Positions 43,085-55,200 of a DNA stretch of 64,000 bases are shown here, piece after piece. The DNA is from Neofusicoccum parvum (lineage: Eukaryota > Ascomycota > Dothideomycetes > Botryosphaeriales > Botryosphaeriaceae): contig CP087211.1 of NCBI GenBank assembly GCA_020912385.1, positions 1,054,001-1,118,000 on the forward strand, written 5' to 3'. The notes beneath the pieces are model-generated. The model was not told where the DNA came from, made no database searches, and worked only from the letters and a program-made list of their open reading frames with translations. Made by a program: the position numbers and the translations under genes. The first letter of the stretch is position 1. Each line of letters starts with the position of its first letter.

Positions 43085-46000
43085 TCAAATATCCAACCTG
43101 TCCATCGGCCTCCCCAGCCCATCCACACACCCAGCCTTCTCCTCCACGCTCGCCACCTTGGTGCAGATCCACGTGCTCGCGTACATGTTGACCCTGTCGA
43201 TGCACTCCCCAGGCCACCTCGCCGCGACCCTCCTGGCCGCGAAGCCGTTCCGCTCGAACACGGCGACGTACCACGGCTTCAGCGCGGCGGTGCGCAGCAG
43301 CACGCGGCCCCGGAGCCGGAGCGCGCGGTTGAGCGCGCGGATCTGGGCCGTCGCGGCGCCCGACGCGTCGGCGCGCGGCTCGAACCAGTCCATGCTGTCC
43401 ATGACGACGGCGATGGTGAGCGTGGCCGGCGCCATGCGCGCGAGGACCTCGTTGATCTCGTCGGTGTGGATGCGGAGGCCGTCGAAGGCGGAGCCCGTGC
43501 CCGAGGCCGAGGCCGAGGGTGGGAAAGGCGACGGGGCGAGGGAGGGGAGGTGGTCGGGGCGGGGGGATGAGGTGGGGGATGTGAAGGGGGATGTGAGGGG
43601 GGAGGTGAAGGGAGAGGTGGGAGAGGAGGGGGAGGATTTGGAGAGTTTGATGTGGGCCTTCGGGGTGAGGTATTCGGGGTGGCAGCGACGGCTGTAGCGG
43701 CCCTGAAGGCAGAGAAGGTAGTAGTGGTTGTCGGTGCTGAGAAGGGTGCTGTTGACGACCGGGTCGAGAGTATTGACCGCGTATTCCCAGATGGCGTGGC
43801 CGGAGCGGAGACCGGTGGCGATAGAGCTGGCGGTGGCGCTTGTGCTGCTAGTCGAGGAAGTGGTTGTGGCAGCTGTGCTGTTTCCTTGTTGATGTTGGAA
43901 AGCCTGCTGTGCCCGCGCCGGTTCCTCGCCATTCAACTTGGCGTAGTCCTCCTCGATCATGTTCCGTTGGTTCGGTGGCACACCCAACGCCTTCCACAGC
44001 CATCTCTCATTCCCCACCACTGCCCAAGCCAGAAGCCTGCTGAGCAACACCTTCCTGATACTCCGCTGCCAGATCTCCCGCTGCTCATTCAGTGTCTCGG
44101 CGGCGCACAGCTTCTCGACTTCTTTCTCGAGGCCAACGAAGCGTAGCAGACGTCCAACCCAGTTTAATGCATAGCCCGAGCCACCAGTAGAGTACAGGCC
44201 CTTGCCGGATGGGGAGAAGGTCTCATCTCCGTGGTGAAGCCAGAATTGGAAAGCAAGACTCGAGAGGTGCGGAGAGAGCTTGGTGATGAGCAGAGACCGG
44301 AAAGACTCATGCTTCCCCTCGCCAAAGAGCTTCCACACGTCGGCATAACCGAGAGCGGTAAAGGCAGCAACCTTGAGTTCGAGGAGGTGGTTTTGTGCGG
44401 GGCTGATTGAGTACCAGTGTTAGTGCTACCAGGAAGGTGTAAGGGTGGCGGAAAGGTGATACTCACTTCAGGTCCACGGCGTGGATACGCTTCGGCTTCT
44501 CCAAGGCAAAGGACAGGATATTGTCGCCGGCACTGGTGATGGCTAGAATGACGTCGCTTGACTTCACCTGCAGGAGGCGTGCATCAACGCGGCTGTCCTC
44601 CCACGTGAACGCATAGATGTATTCGTCCTTGAACTGGCGATGCTTCTGCAGCTGGTCATCGTAGTAGATGCGCCAGTGGTGGTTCTGGTACCAACTGGAT
44701 GGCAGAGGGAGACTGGCGGCGAGGTTGACGACAGCCGACTCATAGGCCTTGCTGTGGAGCTCAACACCGCTGTCGCGGCGGCCAGACTTCCTGGCTTGAA
44801 GATCAAGGGCAGACAGGAAGGGAGACTCAGTCGCTACGGCGTCGATCTCGGCGAGCTTGGACTGCGATGAACCACTCTCCTTGGAGCAGCCAACCCAGAC
44901 GTAGTAGGGGATGCGAACGCCGAGGAAGTGGTTGCGAGCGTTGACGTTGAGGATAGTTCCGAACTTGTATTCGAGATAGTCCTGGGCTTGTCAGCGCACA
45001 ACTCGTCTGAGACTGGTTATCCTTGAACACGCACCCTCCTCGCAGGCTCCAGGTTGACACGGTCGATTTCAAACCAAGTCCTCCAGAATACACGAGAAAG
45101 CCACATGCAGTGCCGGTCGATGACGCCGCCAACATAGTTGCGACTCTGGAAGTCCACCTGGCTCTGGACGTAGAAGTCAACCACTCCGATTATACCAGTC
45201 GGGCAGAGTAGCGACGAAAGCGAGTCGATGACCGGGTAGAACTCCGGGATCATGGACAGAGCATAGCTCATGGTCACGAGCTCCGCCTCTTGGGCAGTCG
45301 ACTTGCCCTCCGTCACGTATTCGTCCGGGCGGATGGGGATGAGAGCCAGCTCGTCCGAGACAGGCTGCTCGTGGTCGGCAAGACGGAAGGCGCGCGCATC
45401 CTGGCAGATGACCTTGACGTTGGCCCAGCCCAGACGCGCGAAGCGGGCACGAGCGATCTCGCAGAGAGAGGGTGAGAGGTCGACGAGGTACACGGAGCGG
45501 AAGAAGTCGGGAACAGAGACGAATTTGGCCATCTGCTCGATGTTCCAGCCAGTACCGCCACCAACCTGCGTCGAGAGTCAGCACAGTAGACCTCTTTCCC
45601 ACCTGATGTAAGCCACAAATGGGAGCGTGGCTGTGGTGATGCAGAAAAGGCACATGAGCCAGTGCAGACGCGCCGTTCCCGTCACTTCCAGCGCACTGCG
45701 TAACAGTACACTTACATCAATCCAGACAGGCTTGCGCGGGTACAGTCCGGCATTGACTTTGTGCTGCAGCTGCGCGGCGACCATGCCTAGCATATCATCG
45801 CGGCCATGGAGCAGCTTCGCGCGGGTGACGTCGTAGGCCGAGGCCTGCTGCCTGTAGAAGCCCTCCAAGGCATCCTGCTGGTTTCCACCGTTGCCACCGG
45901 AGTGAGGTTTGATGAAGCAGCCCCAGATGAAACGAACGTAGGCCTCAAGCGCGTTGGGCGGGGATTCGGGTTTCTTCCTGCCGGGCTTGTCCCAGCGGAA

Positions 46001-46120
46001 GCCGATGTGCAGAACGAGGGCAAGGAAAGCGACATAGCCAACAAGGAAAAGAGCAACTTGGATGTGCGGGTTGAGCGACAGGCGGATGCCCGGGAGGACG
46101 CCGAGCGCGTCGAGCGTCAT
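43085..46120 (-). CDS. BTA1: Betaine lipid (DGTS) synthase
   Basis: About 922 aa, exons 46120-45716, 45565-45035, 44981-44467 and 44402-43085. It makes diacylglyceryl-trimethylhomoserine from diacylglycerol and S-adenosylmethionine, a phosphorus-free substitute for phosphatidylcholine. A membrane segment lies near residues 20-43 (VALFLVGYVAFLALVLHIGF). The N-terminal half is a methyltransferase (BtaB-like): the first join restores VGGGTGWNIEQM, then VDLSPSLCEIARARF and CQDARAF. The C-terminal half is BtaA-like: YAFTWEDSRVD, AGDNILSFAL and, across the third intron, VDLNPAQNHLLELK. A low-complexity Ser/Pro/Thr insert (about residues 755-800) sits in the C-terminal domain. Expression is typically induced by phosphate shortage in fungi; no binding site was examined here. 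Confidence 0.94.
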
Positions 46121-46941
46121 GATCGATGTTGAATGGTGCGGATAGCGGCACAAGGAAAGGCACGGGCGGGACGAGCATGAATATATTGCGGGCAGCGGTC
46201 GGGAGGCCAGACGGCATCGTCGCGCGACCGGCGCACATGATGGAGCGAGGGGAGAGCACAGAAAAGCGTGAGGCCGGAAAGGTGGCGTGGGATGCGAACG
46301 AAGGCCTATCATCCGAAGCACATGTTTGAGGCTCTTCGCGCCCAAGGGACCGGCGAGAAGAGCGCAGGCGCGTCCAGGGCCCGCTGAGCTGCAGATCACA
46401 CATGCGGCACCCGCAACCGGCGCCCAGGAACGGGCCTGTTACAGCGGCCTGTGTTGCCATGTGCACAGGCGCGTGGTGTTGAGGGGCAGTCCGGCGGGGG
46501 ATCGCTAGTCGAGGCATCCGAGCGCGTCCAATCACCTGCCGCGATGTCAGCACGCCAGGCCAACGCCTCCCGTTTTGTTCCTGTAGGAAAATTAAATGTC
46601 GGCGGCTCTTGCACCTGCAGATGCTGGGGCCTCGCAATCCGATCGCCGCCCCGTGCGAAGAGATCGCGCGTGCCGTCGGCGCTGGGCTGACGTCTCAGGG
46701 TCTGGTCTTGGTTGTGGTGGTGGAAGATGTGGCCGTGGCCATCAATTCAAGCCTGTCTTTTCATAACTCCGTGTCCGTACATACAGCATACGCGCCACAT
46801 TCGCGGCCGTGGCATTATACCCTCCCGACTCCAAATTATGCTGTGGCCAAGCCAAAAGTCGTATGAGTACAGCTCCCCGTCTACTGCGACAGCGTCGCCC
46901 ACCCTTGCTCCGTGTTCCCTCCGCCGAGCACCGCCTGCCGC
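46121..46941. other. Intergenic BTA1/RER1
   Basis: About 820 bp: the BTA1 promoter and the RER1 3' flank (both genes point left). No gene recognised. Confidence 0.5.
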
Positions 46942-47673
46942 CTATTTGGCGCGGAACTGCTTCTTGCCGACGGTGAAGGGCACGTACCGATACTTGATCA
47001 TATGTTGGATCTGCCTCCGCACTGCGCTGCTGTTAGCCACGGCCGTTCCTGCCGCGGTGGGACCCGGGCGCACTTACTCGTCAGGCAGAAGAGGATCAGC
47101 CAGTAGACAACCAGGACGGGCCAGAAGACGGGCAGGTCGAACATGGCGAACCAGGTGCAGAAGAAGCCGATGGCGACGGCCTTGGTGGCCGAGTACCAGA
47201 ACTTGAACTCCGGCAGCCGCCTCACGAAGGGCCGGAACTCGTCCTCCTCCTTGGTGGGCAGTCCGCCCGCGTTGCCGTCCTCCATGCCCTCGTCCTGCTC
47301 CAGCGCCGGGTCGAACTTGGGCGAAATGAAGGCCAGGAAGAGGTTCAGGAGGTAGATCCCGAGCGAGTAGGCAACTGCGGAGCGCGTCAGCCAGGCGTGC
47401 GACCATCACCAGCGGGATTGGCGCCATACCGATATACCAGCCTTGCGCAAACACGATGCGCAGGCCAAAGACCAGGAAGAGCACAGCGGTGCCCACCCAG
47501 CGCTGGGTGACGAAGGGCGTCGACTTGTCGAGGTAGGCTTGGTAGATCTGGAGTCGCGGTCAGCGGCGCGCCAATGCCTGGGGCGGCGGAGGCACGGGGC
47601 GACTTGCCTGGCCATACTTGGTGGTCTGCGCGCTCACGGCGGCAAAGGGGGTGTCGGGCTCAGGCGCGTCCAT
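46942..47673 (-). CDS. RER1: RER1, retrieval receptor for ER membrane proteins
   Basis: About 186 aa with exons 47673-47608, 47547-47430, 47374-47078 and 47021-46942. Golgi protein that returns escaped ER membrane proteins in COPI vesicles. Four hydrophobic segments fit the W-shaped topology; family motifs are [53 protein letters not shown] and the conserved end [22 protein letters not shown]. The last short exon begins with the third-codon join A|TG for that Met. The first intron uses a GC donor (CAG|GCAAGT), the accepted rare GC-AG class; the other introns are GT-AG. Confidence 0.95.
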
Positions 47674-48174
47674 GATAACGCGGGCGGCGGAAAGCTGTCG
47701 AAGGCGTTGCAGTGTGCGGCGCAAAGGACCCGGAGGGCGGTGGTGTGGCAGGAGGGAGGGTGCAGGCGCAGCAGAAAGCAGGTGGGTCGCGGGTGGCGGC
47801 TGTGCAGGACGCGCAGTCTTTTTTTTCGGGGATGGATGGGCCTGGCTCAACGGGCGTTGGCGGCGGATGCGAACTGCGCGGCTGGTGTTGCGCCTCCCCC
47901 AACTTTGACAAGTCGCCTGAAACGATCCGTGCCTGTGTCGGCCTGTGTCGGCCTGAGGCTGCCGGTTGCTGCCTCGTTGCTCAGGCTGCACCGCGCCCTG
48001 CGCCCCTGCGCCCCTGCGCGCCGGCCGATGACGCGCTGCGGCTTCCCTCGGCAATAGCGCGGCCGCGAGCATAGAGCTCTGCTGAAGCTTGCTGCGTGCT
48101 GCTGCCCGCGCCCCTCACCTGCTCCCGCTCCACTCCTCAGAACACTCTCGGCGTGGTCCCAGCCAGCTCTCACA
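47674..48174. promoter_or_regulatory. Divergent promoter RER1/enoyl-CoA hydratase
   Basis: About 500 bp between head-to-head genes. Nothing beyond GC-rich leader sequence recognised. Confidence 0.45.
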
Positions 48175-49163
48175 ATGGCCTCCCTCCTAGCATCCAGAAG
48201 AGTCGCCTCGCAGTTTGTGCGCTCTTCGGCCTTTCCCCGCGTCGTGCGCTCCTACTCCACTGGCCTTCCCGCATACGAGCACATCCAGGTCTCCACCCCC
48301 AAGCCGGGCGTGGGTTTGGGTACGGATTAACTCAGCAGACCAATTCGAGCCAGAGCTAACCAAGCTGCCAATTCCAGTCACTCTGAACCGCCCCAAAGCC
48401 CTCAACGCCCTCTTCTCGCCGCTGATTGCCGAGCTCAACGATGCCCTGCGCCAGCTGGACGCCGACACCGAGACAGGTGCCATTGTCATCACCGGCTCCG
48501 CCAAGGCCTTCGCCGCCGGTGCCGACATCAAGGAGATGAAGGACAAGACCTTTGCCGACGCCTATGGCCGCGACTTCATCGAGAACTGGTCCGACCTGAC
48601 CACCCAGATCAAGAAGCCCGTCATCTCTGCCGTCAACGGCTACGCCCTCGGCGGCGGCTGCGAGCTCGCCATGATGGCCGATATTTTGTACACCTCTGCC
48701 GGCGCTACCTTCGGCCAGCCCGAGATCAAGCTGGGCGTCATCCCGGGCGCCGGTGGCTCGCAGCGCCTGACGCGCGCCATTGGCAAGGCTAAGGCTATGG
48801 ACCTTGTGCTTACCGGTGACAACTTCAGTGGAAAGCAGGCCTACGAGTGGGGGCTTGCTGCGAAGGTCTTCGACTCGGCCGAGGAGTGCGTCAATGGCGC
48901 CATTGACACTGCTGCAAAGATTGCCGGCTACAGCAGGATAGCCGTCAAGGCTGGGAAGGAGGTTGTCAACAAGAGCCAAGACTTGGGCATCAGAGAGGGC
49001 GTCGAGTTTGAGAGGAGAGTCTTCCACAGCTTGTTTGGCAGCAAGGACCAGAAAATTGGTGGGTACCCTCCAGTTCGCGAGCTATTCTATATCTGTACTA
49101 ATCAACCCTGCAGGCATGACCGCATTCGCCGAAAAGAAGAAGCCGGAGTGGACGCACGAATAG
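48175..49163 (+). CDS. Mitochondrial enoyl-CoA hydratase (crotonase family)
   Basis: About 291 aa, exons 48175-48319, 48378-49058 and 49114-49163. Adds water to trans-2-enoyl-CoA in beta-oxidation or amino-acid breakdown. The start MASLLASRRVASQFVRSS is an amphipathic basic presequence for mitochondria. The first join restores VTLNRPKALNAL. AFAAGADIKEM and NGYALGGGCELAMMAD form the oxyanion hole and the first catalytic Glu; FGQPEIKLGVIPGAGGSQRL carries the second Glu. The C terminus FAEKKKPEW matches short-chain hydratases of the ECHS1 type. Close to full-length family size. Confidence 0.94.
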
Positions 49164-49458
49164 AGCTTGGAAAGCATCAACCACGTGCTCTGATGAAACA
49201 ACCCGGAGTATATGCCATCGCGACCACCAGTATGCACGGGATCGAAGTGATCATGCCATTTAAATGTTCAACGTTGTCCTCGAATGAACCATAATACAGT
49301 TTGATTGAAGCGTCGTCACACGCCTGACACGAAATGGTCGAGGTATTCGGGCGAATAGAATGCATTCATTAATCAACATACGCTCCATGGAGCAAAATAA
49401 GTTCCAAATTACCCGCAATCGTTAGTCATGCGTGTCCCATCCATGACCTCGTGTCCAT
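49164..49458. other. Short convergent 3' region
   Basis: About 295 bp of 3' flanks, AT-rich, nothing recognised. Confidence 0.5.
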
Positions 49459-49868
49459 TTACTTGGTCTGGTTCTTGCTCCCAACGGTATCTGAGACCTT
49501 GTCTGTGCCGCTGGTAACGGTGTTTCCGACACCTGACCATGCATCAGCTCCATACTCGGCAGAATCCTCTGTGTCGGAACTCACCTTTGGTAGTGTCGCC
49601 AACACCCTTCGTCACACCGGTGAGGGTGTCGCCAACACCCTTCCCGAGGGTGCCAACAGTATCTCCCAGCGTGTTGGTAACACCTGAGACGCCCTTGCCG
49701 ACGGTGTTGGTGGCGCTGCCCGCGACGTTGCCTAGAGACCCGAGGAATCCAGCTAGTCAGTGTTTAGCGGAGTCCGCCCCAAGGAAACAACAGCGATGTG
49801 GTTGATCAAGGGTTATTGTGGGCGACGGGAGGGGAAGGCTTACCTCCTTGCTTGTTCTCGTCAGACAT
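49459..49868 (-). CDS. Small LEA-like repeat protein
   Basis: About 88 aa; exons 49868-49844, 49752-49585 and 49532-49459. It begins MSDENKQG and continues with GFLGSLGNVAGSATNTVGKGVSG-type sequence. An approximate 11-residue unit with V-G-x-T/D-x-x and repeated TVG, GVGDT and GVTxxxG recurs about six times, and the protein ends SKNQTK. Composition (Gly, Thr, Val, Asn, Lys, Asp; no Cys, no Trp, one Met) and the amphipathic repeat resemble LEA-type or conidial stress-protection proteins, but no name is assigned. No signal peptide, so cytosolic. Two of the three exons are split within Gly codons, so the repeat continues seamlessly across introns. Confidence 0.75.
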
Positions 49869-52285
49869 CGTGATTCGATGGTGTGGTTTGTTGGTTCCGG
49901 TGTACGTATCTCGTCGAGTGTTGCAACTGTGTGGACTCTTGAGATTACCTGGTTGATTCTTTAGATATCGTGCAGTCAGCGACAGCAAACGAGCATTAAT
50001 ATATCCCTTTGCCCCCGCGGGCCTGGCTCCTGCCCCCGCTGCATCGCCTGCATGGACGCTATGACGTCTATCCAACGCCAGCGACCGCAGCTCTGATCCA
50101 CTTGATCTCGATCCTGATTCGACGAGGCCACGGGAGCTCTGACGAAACCGCACATCAGCCACAACGGCTGGACAACCACCTTTCTTCAGGCTTGTTCCCT
50201 GCAGGGTCCTCCGGCTATATGCAATTTCCTGCGTATAGGCGAACCTCTGCACGGCTGCGTTCCCTGTGTATTGCGTCAGACGATGGAAAAAGCACAACCG
50301 CGTTTGGCCCTATCATCTTCTTTGTAGTGGGGAAATGAGACGTAGTATTGGAGCTGTCCCGATGCTCGGTGCCCGATGAACAGTGTCCTGAAGGTCGGTG
50401 CTGTTTGACCTCCCCGCATCCCCTTCGTTCGCGTACGAGCTCACTACGAGAGCTCACATATGTTACAGTGGTTGGCCGAAACAGTCTTGCCATCCATTCA
50501 GCAGAGTCGCAACAACGGCTCAACCATCCCCACGGCTCGCGCGGTGCGTCCGGCCTGCACATCACGCCGATGAACGCGGGTACCAGATCCCCCAGCCCGT
50601 ATTCCGACGCATCATAGATCGCCAGGCGGCCGGACCCTGCTCCCGAGAAGGAATCACTCCTTCTACTCGTTACCCGGAACCACCAGCCCGCAAATCCCGG
50701 CATCCACGCTCTCAACCAAGTTTCTCCGACAGATCGAAACGGCTGATCCCACTACCCGCGCCACGCTCCCGTGCCATCGTCCAATCAGGACGTCCATCGC
50801 ATCAGAAACCAATTCGCCCAGGTCTATGTCACTCTCCATCACACCACACAGCATCTCCCCCAAGATCGCAAGAAACCAGGTTTCAGATCCGGGCCCAGAG
50901 CCGTGGGTTATGGGGAGGAAGAGGAGGAAGGCCTGGGTGTTTTAAGAGGGTGGGCCATGTATAACGGCGCGCGATCGAAGGGCATTAAGATGCATGATAT
51001 AAGGCGACCCCGTGATCCCGCTGCTTTAGCGAAAAGAATAACAGGCGTCAATTATGCGTCCGCCCACTTTTTCTCCAGAGGTAGCCTGAACGGCAGGCGC
51101 GGGCGCTCGCGCAAGTTTCTGATATCCCCCTGGTGCGGCAGGGAATTTCCTGTCAGATGGATTTAGTGAAGCATGTTTATCTTGACGTCTTTCCTTTGAT
51201 GCTGTAACACCTCATGTGCCTGAGCAGAACACCAACGGCAGCCACTGAACGCCAAGGTCATGCAATCTCACGTATCACGCATCACAGGCTTCCTGCATGT
51301 TTGAAATTTTTTGGAACCTTGCATAATTATTTCGAGCTCTTGTGTACAGGTTAAAAGAGAACAACGAAGTGGAGAAAAGAGAAGGAGGAAATCGCAGCAC
51401 TTGCAGAAGCAGCGGCAGCGGCAGCAGCAGTAAGCGGGAGGAGAAGAAGGGGAGAAAAAGAAGCAAAGAGGAATGAAGGAGAACCAGCCGGGCCAATCTA
51501 CCGTCCATCCTTCCGTTTTTTCCCACCCAAACCCATCCCGTTCATACGTCGCGATCGTCATTTCCCTTGTCTCTTTTGGGGTGGTGGTTGATTCGTCACG
51601 ACGTTTCGCTACCTTCCTCCCACATGCCCGCAAAAAAGGAAAAGGCCCTATTAACCCCGGAAGAGAAGAAGGGAAATAGAAGGCCAAAGTAAGACCAACA
51701 CTCACACGCCCTGCATCCTGAAAGGTGTAATAGCGTGTGTGGCGCAGCTGGCTGAAAAGGCTCAGACCAAACGGTATCGACAGTCAAGCCAAAAAAAAGC
51801 GAGCAAGGCCACGAGAGTAGAAGTCCTGTACGCGTAAAATGCCAATCGAAAGGTTTGTTTGACCGGCTAGCAAAGAAAAGGGCCTTCCAACCTTCTCTTT
51901 TCGCTGATGATACTCGCGAAGAGAGAATCTGACCATTAGGGAAAAGGAAAATGCCATCAACGCCGTTAGGGTAATATCCCCGCCATACATGAACGTTCAT
52001 CGCAAAGAAAGAGGAGCAGCAGCAAAAGCAGTGGGAATTGGAAAAAAACACGGCAGCCCTTTCTTTTTGCCCAAACCCTGCCCGAAACCCGAAGAAAATG
52101 GAGAAGAACTTTTGTCTTAAGACAGTCCACGAAGAGACCCCATGCGAAAATGCAGCCCGTTCAGATGCGCAAGCAAGCCGAAGTGAAGTCTATGCAACTG
52201 ACGTAGAAAACAGTCGGACCGAGGAAGACCGAGAAGGAAGAACCGCTGTGAGTGAAAGCGGATGCCGTAGAATGCGAAAAGGAAT
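49869..52285. other. Intergenic, no gene recognised
   Basis: About 2.4 kb between the LEA-like gene promoter and the 3' end of eIF4G. The eIF4G-proximal part is purine-rich (GGAGAAAAAGAAG-like tracts at 51370-51480 and 51860-52120) and is probably its 3' UTR. Frames up to 188 aa show no motif. Confidence 0.5.
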
Positions 52286-55200
52286 CTATGATTCGGTGGC
52301 CGGTGCTCCGGCGCCTTCCTTCTTCTCGCCGCCAGTTGCTGGCTGGACCTTGCTCGGTTCAGGAGACGCGGCGTCGTGACCGCCCTCCTCTCCGCCTTCG
52401 AGAGCTGCAAGCGCACTGTTTTTTCAGTTAGCGGTGGACCAAAACAGCGAGAGGAAGAACCTTACCTGAATGAGTTGACGTGGTGCGCCGACGAGTCCTT
52501 CTCCTTCACGGGCGGGGTTCCGGTGCGGGAAGAGTTGCCAGAGTCGTCGCCGGTCCTGTTGAGGCCGCCACCCGGGCCGAGGTTCCTGCGGCCACTGCCG
52601 CTGCGGCCAGCGAACAACGAGGAAGGCCCGAACGTACCAGGACCGGAGCTCGAAGTCCGGCCAGAGGCGTTCTTAGACAGCTTTCTGAGATCGTCCATGC
52701 CGAGCGTGTTGTGCTTGTAGTCCGGCGGAGGCATCATGCCACCGCCAGAGAAGGAGCGAGCATCGCCACGTCCCATTTGAGCGCGGCCACCGCGTGGAGG
52801 ATTGCGCATCTTCTCCAGCTCGGCTTGGTGCTGGGCAGCCATGGCCTCCTCGTGAATCTCCTGGATGGTCTTGGGGCCCTTGGAATCGTCCTTCGACTTC
52901 CAACCCTTCCTCCGCAAGTCGACCATGTCGAGCAGCATGAAGTGCATACGGCTGGGGAGGGCAGGCAAGTCCTTGACCTTCTCGATGCGCTCGAAGTAGG
53001 CGCGGATCATCTGGGAACCAGCCTCGCTGGTCTCCATGGTGGCACCAACGGTTCTGAGCAGCTTGACCAAGGACTCGATGTTGGACTCGTCGGGCACACC
53101 CTCGAAGTTCAGCAGCCTCATAACGCACTCGTGCATGATACGGACCGTAAGCATGCCAAGCTTGTAAAGCTCTCCGATGAACTGGATCAGACCCAGACCG
53201 CGTCTCTTCGCGGCGGCAGCAACGTAGTACTCGTCGCTCAGCATGGCAGCCTCCTCGCTTTCGCCCTCCTTCTTCATGGGCAAGTTGGACTCCCAACCCT
53301 GCTCGAAGTCTTCCTGGCAACGGTTCAACAGGTACTTACGGAAGAGGTTACCGCCGAGGACAGGGTTGCCGTTCTTGTCGCGAACGTTCTCGTCCTTGAT
53401 GGCAGGGGACATAGTCTCAAGCATGCGCTTGCAGAACTTGGCGTACATAGAAGCCCAGTGAGCTTCGTCGCAAGCTTTCTCGAAGGTAAGCTGAATGACC
53501 TGGCGAAGGGTCCTGCCATCCGTCTCGTTCTCGGACTGCTTGGCAATCTCGAGAATCTGATCCGAGATCCTGTCGAACTTCTCCGGCGTCATCTTGTTGA
53601 GCGCCGCCTTGACCTTCCTTTGCACAACGTCGGGGGTGAGGTTGGCCGACGTCGACGACGCCTGGGCCGCAGTGGGCTGCGTAAGGCTTTGCGGCACCCA
53701 GCCAGTCGTCGACCTGACAAGAGGCTTGAGTTCCTGGCCAGCAGTGAGAGGCATTTGCTTGGCTTCCTTTTCCTCATTAGCCCTAGCCGCGTTGCCACGT
53801 CGGCTTTGGCCCTTACGACCGCTGCCAGAGCGAGGCGAGTTCGTAACGGCAGGGGCATACGAGGAAGCAGAACGACCGCCCATGGCACCACCCATTGGGA
53901 ATCCACTGCCCGGGCGACCGCCGAAGTTGGCGAGAGGGTTCGACGAGGAAGTGCGAGATCCCATGCCGGCGTTGGACATAGCGAACCTGTCCTCAGAAGT
54001 GGTACCTCTGGGGAGAGTGCGAGGTCCAGTGCTCGACGAGAAAGCGCCCATTTGACCACCAAGAGTGGAAGGAGCCAACGAGCGAGAGTTCGACCGGACA
54101 CCCATGCCGGAGGGCGTGCGTGCAGACCCGGGGCGGGCGGAATCGGTGCCATCACCGACGGTCTCCCGGACTTTGTTGTCCCAGTCGATGGAAGGCTTCT
54201 CCTTGAAGACTTCCTGGAATTGCAGCAAGAAGTCCTTGTCGTACTTGAAGCCGTTGCCACCACGGCCCTGGTTGAGAGCGGGGTTCGGAGACCTGATGCC
54301 CTCGGGGTACTTGAACTCTTCGTTCTGTACTCTGAGGAAGCGCGCAGACTTGAGAGCCTGCATGCCCGGAGTAGGCGCCGGAGGCTCAACAGGCTTGCGA
54401 GTCTCAAGCTTAAGAGCCGCAGGCTTGGGCTTGGCAGAAGTAGGGGTCTTTGAGGCGGGCTGCGCAGGCGGGGGCATGGCTGCAGACTCGGCTTCGCTAG
54501 TGGCGCCAGGTCCAAGGGTTGGCTTCTTGAGAGAGGCAAACAACTTGGCGGCCTCGGCTCTCTCCTCTTCAGTCTGCTCCTTCTTCTCACCACGCTCCTT
54601 TGCTGCCTCGCGCTCTTCGGCCTCGCGCTCAAGGCGCTTCATCTCCTCGTCAGCCTTGGCAGCCTTCTCCGCTTCCTTCTTCGCGGCCTCTTCCTTCTCA
54701 CGCTTCTTCTTCTCCTGGAAAGCTCTCTCGCGCTCCTCTTCTTCCTTCTCGGCGGCCTCCATCTCGGCGATTTCACGCTCAAGGCGCTCATCTTCTTCCT
54801 TCCTGAGGCGCTCCTCTTCCTCTTCCTTGGCCTTCTTCGCAGCCTCTTCTTCGGCCGCTTTAGCCTTCTTCTGCTCTTCTTCCTTGGCTTTCTGTTCGGC
54901 CTCTTCCTTGGCCTTCTTCTCGGCCGCTTCCTTAGCGGCGGCCTCGGCAGCTTCACGCTCCTTTGCGGCCTTCGCTTCGGCTTCAGCCCTTTCCTTAGCT
55001 GCCTTCGCCTCAGCCTCCTCCTGCTCCTCCTTCTCCTTGGCTGCCTTAGCCGACTTCTCTTCCTCGTCCTTCCTCCGCCTCTCCTCAGCAAGCTGCTTCT
55101 GGAACTGCTCTTGAAATTCTGCCTTCTTCTCCTCGGCAGTCTTCTGGGAAGTGCTGTCCGTTCTGCCGTGCTGGGAGTTTGCGCTCGGGGCGCGCGGAGG

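Noticed and set aside
52480..55114. Long plus-strand frames opposite eIF4G
   Set aside because: Antisense shadows of the low-complexity Lys/Glu-rich coding sequence; no independent motif.
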